64,000 nucleotides of DNA from JAJDAN01 sp046583095 (lineage in GTDB: Bacteria > Myxococcota_A > UBA9160 > UBA4427), in NCBI GenBank assembly GCA_046583095.1, contig JAYGDB010000008.1:1-64000 (forward strand), given 5' to 3'. The notes beneath the pieces are model-generated. The model did not search any database. It was given only the letters and a program-made list of their open reading frames with translations, and was not told where the DNA came from. Within the stretch, counting starts at the first letter, position 1. Each line of letters opens with the position of its first letter. Shown here in pieces: positions 63,424 to 64,000 of this stretch. The position numbers and the translations under genes were made by a program.

Positions 63424-64000
63424 ATGATCGCCGTCGTCATTCCCTGCTACCGGGTGAAGAGCCGGATCCTCGACGTCGTGTCCGGGATCGGCCCCGAGTG
63501 CCAGGCCATCTACGTGGTCGACGACGGCTGCCCGGAGGGCAGCGGCGACCACGTCGAGGCCGAATGCCGGGACCCTCGGGTCCACGTCCTGCGGCACGAG
63601 AGAAACCAGGGAGTCGGTGCCGCCACCCTCACTGGCTACCAGGCCGCGCTCGACGGGGGCGCTGCGGTGATCGTCAAGCTCGACGGCGACGGGCAGATGG
63701 ATCCCACATGGATCCCGCGCCTGGTGCGGCCCATCCAGGACGGCGAAGCCGACTACGTGAAGGGAAACCGCTTCTTCGACCTGGGCGATCTCGGTGCAAT
63801 GCCGCGCGCGCGCGTGCTCGGCAATTCGCTCCTCTCGTTCGCCAGCAAGCTCTCGAGCGGATACTGGAACGTCTTCGATCCGACGAACGGCTTCACAGCC
63901 ATCCACGCCGCGGTGGCCCGCCGGCTTCCCCTTGCAAAGCTCTCGAAGGGCTACTTCTTCGAATCGGACCTGCTCTTCCGCCTCGGCATCCTCCGCGCCG
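63424..64000 (+). CDS. GT2 glycosyltransferase (polyprenyl-phosphate type), 3' end outside window
   Basis: The first 192 residues of a GT2 enzyme, cut by the right edge with no stop reached. IAVVIPCYRVKSR opens the domain. VVDDGCPEGSGD, NQGVGAATLTGYQAAL and KLDGDGQMDP (canonical DxD) follow, then GNRFFD and DPTNGFTAIHAAVA, as in dolichol-phosphate-mannose-synthase and ArnC relatives. It would load a sugar on a polyprenyl-phosphate for the GT-C proteins upstream. ATG 63424 lies seven bases after the previous stop, with a GAGGA site just before it. Confidence 0.9.
   Translation, partial: MIAVVIPCYRVKSRILDVVSGIGPECQAIYVVDDGCPEGSGDHVEAECRDPRVHVLRHERNQGVGAATLTGYQAALDGGAAVIVKLDGDGQMDPTWIPRLVRPIQDGEADYVKGNRFFDLGDLGAMPRARVLGNSLLSFASKLSSGYWNVFDPTNGFTAIHAAVARRLPLAKLSKGYFFESDLLFRLGILRA

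Overview
The window is high-GC DNA packed on both strands with short gaps and many 1-4 base stop/start overlaps. It carries a bacterial-type core: uvrA, yhbY, gatCAB, a DEAD-box helicase, ilvE, mtnA and ddl. Lipoprotein-type leaders and a tRNA-dependent amidotransferase are common. The surface-polysaccharide content, TPR lipoproteins and LRALGYL-ended sulfatase-fold proteins resemble deltaproteobacterial lineages (Myxococcota/Desulfobacterota and relatives). That placement is an inference; no rRNA or tRNA gene was seen.

Layout. 1-7684: 5'-truncated uvrA, an esterase, a periplasmic FKBP isomerase, a YjbQ protein, a 38-residue ORF, a membrane metallophosphoesterase, yhbY and a TVP38-type membrane protein. 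7726-19463: a surface region with two GT-C-type membrane proteins, three sulfatase-fold lipoproteins, an exported CmcI-like protein, a degenerate GT2-methyltransferase fusion and a lower-GC lipoprotein. 19474-26985: metabolism and translation, on the minus strand (D-threonine-aldolase-like enzyme, a ribbon-helix-helix-like protein with a palindromic operator, hspQ, ilvE, mtnA, gatB, gatA, gatC). 27067-32215: a plus-strand run of helicase, GT-C protein, MBOAT acyltransferase and AlgX/AlgJ-like protein, which looks like a polysaccharide O-acetylation module. 32255-35148: a C45-like protein with larE, then ddl. 35199-38353: a coupled pair of sulfatase-fold enzyme and histidine-rich membrane/TPR protein. 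38354-39196: an 843-base gap with a decayed coding remnant. 39197-48656: two large TPR lipoproteins, a 1014-residue membrane/spermidine-synthase-like/TPR fusion and a convergent TMTC-like protein. 48569-64000: galE and a glycan cluster (an internally deleted GT2 remnant, methyltransferases, GT-C proteins, dienelactone hydrolase, STT3-like protein, DegT aminotransferase, Gfo/Idh dehydrogenase, GT2 enzymes and another sulfatase-fold lipoprotein), running off the right edge.

How the parts may work together. Most of the accessory half builds and decorates an extracytoplasmic glycan. GT2 enzymes would charge lipid carriers, GT-C proteins would transfer sugars on the periplasmic face, MBOAT plus AlgX/AlgJ would acetylate, and the STT3-like protein may move glycan to protein. 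The most notable pattern is that all five sulfatase-fold proteins have threonine where sulfatases have the formylglycine-forming cysteine. They are therefore more likely phospho-transferases or phosphodiesterases than sulfatases. Two of them share a duplicated promoter-like element of about 92 bases. The best candidates for undescribed biology are this Thr-type family, its coupled histidine-rich membrane partner, and the TPR/spermidine-synthase-like cluster.
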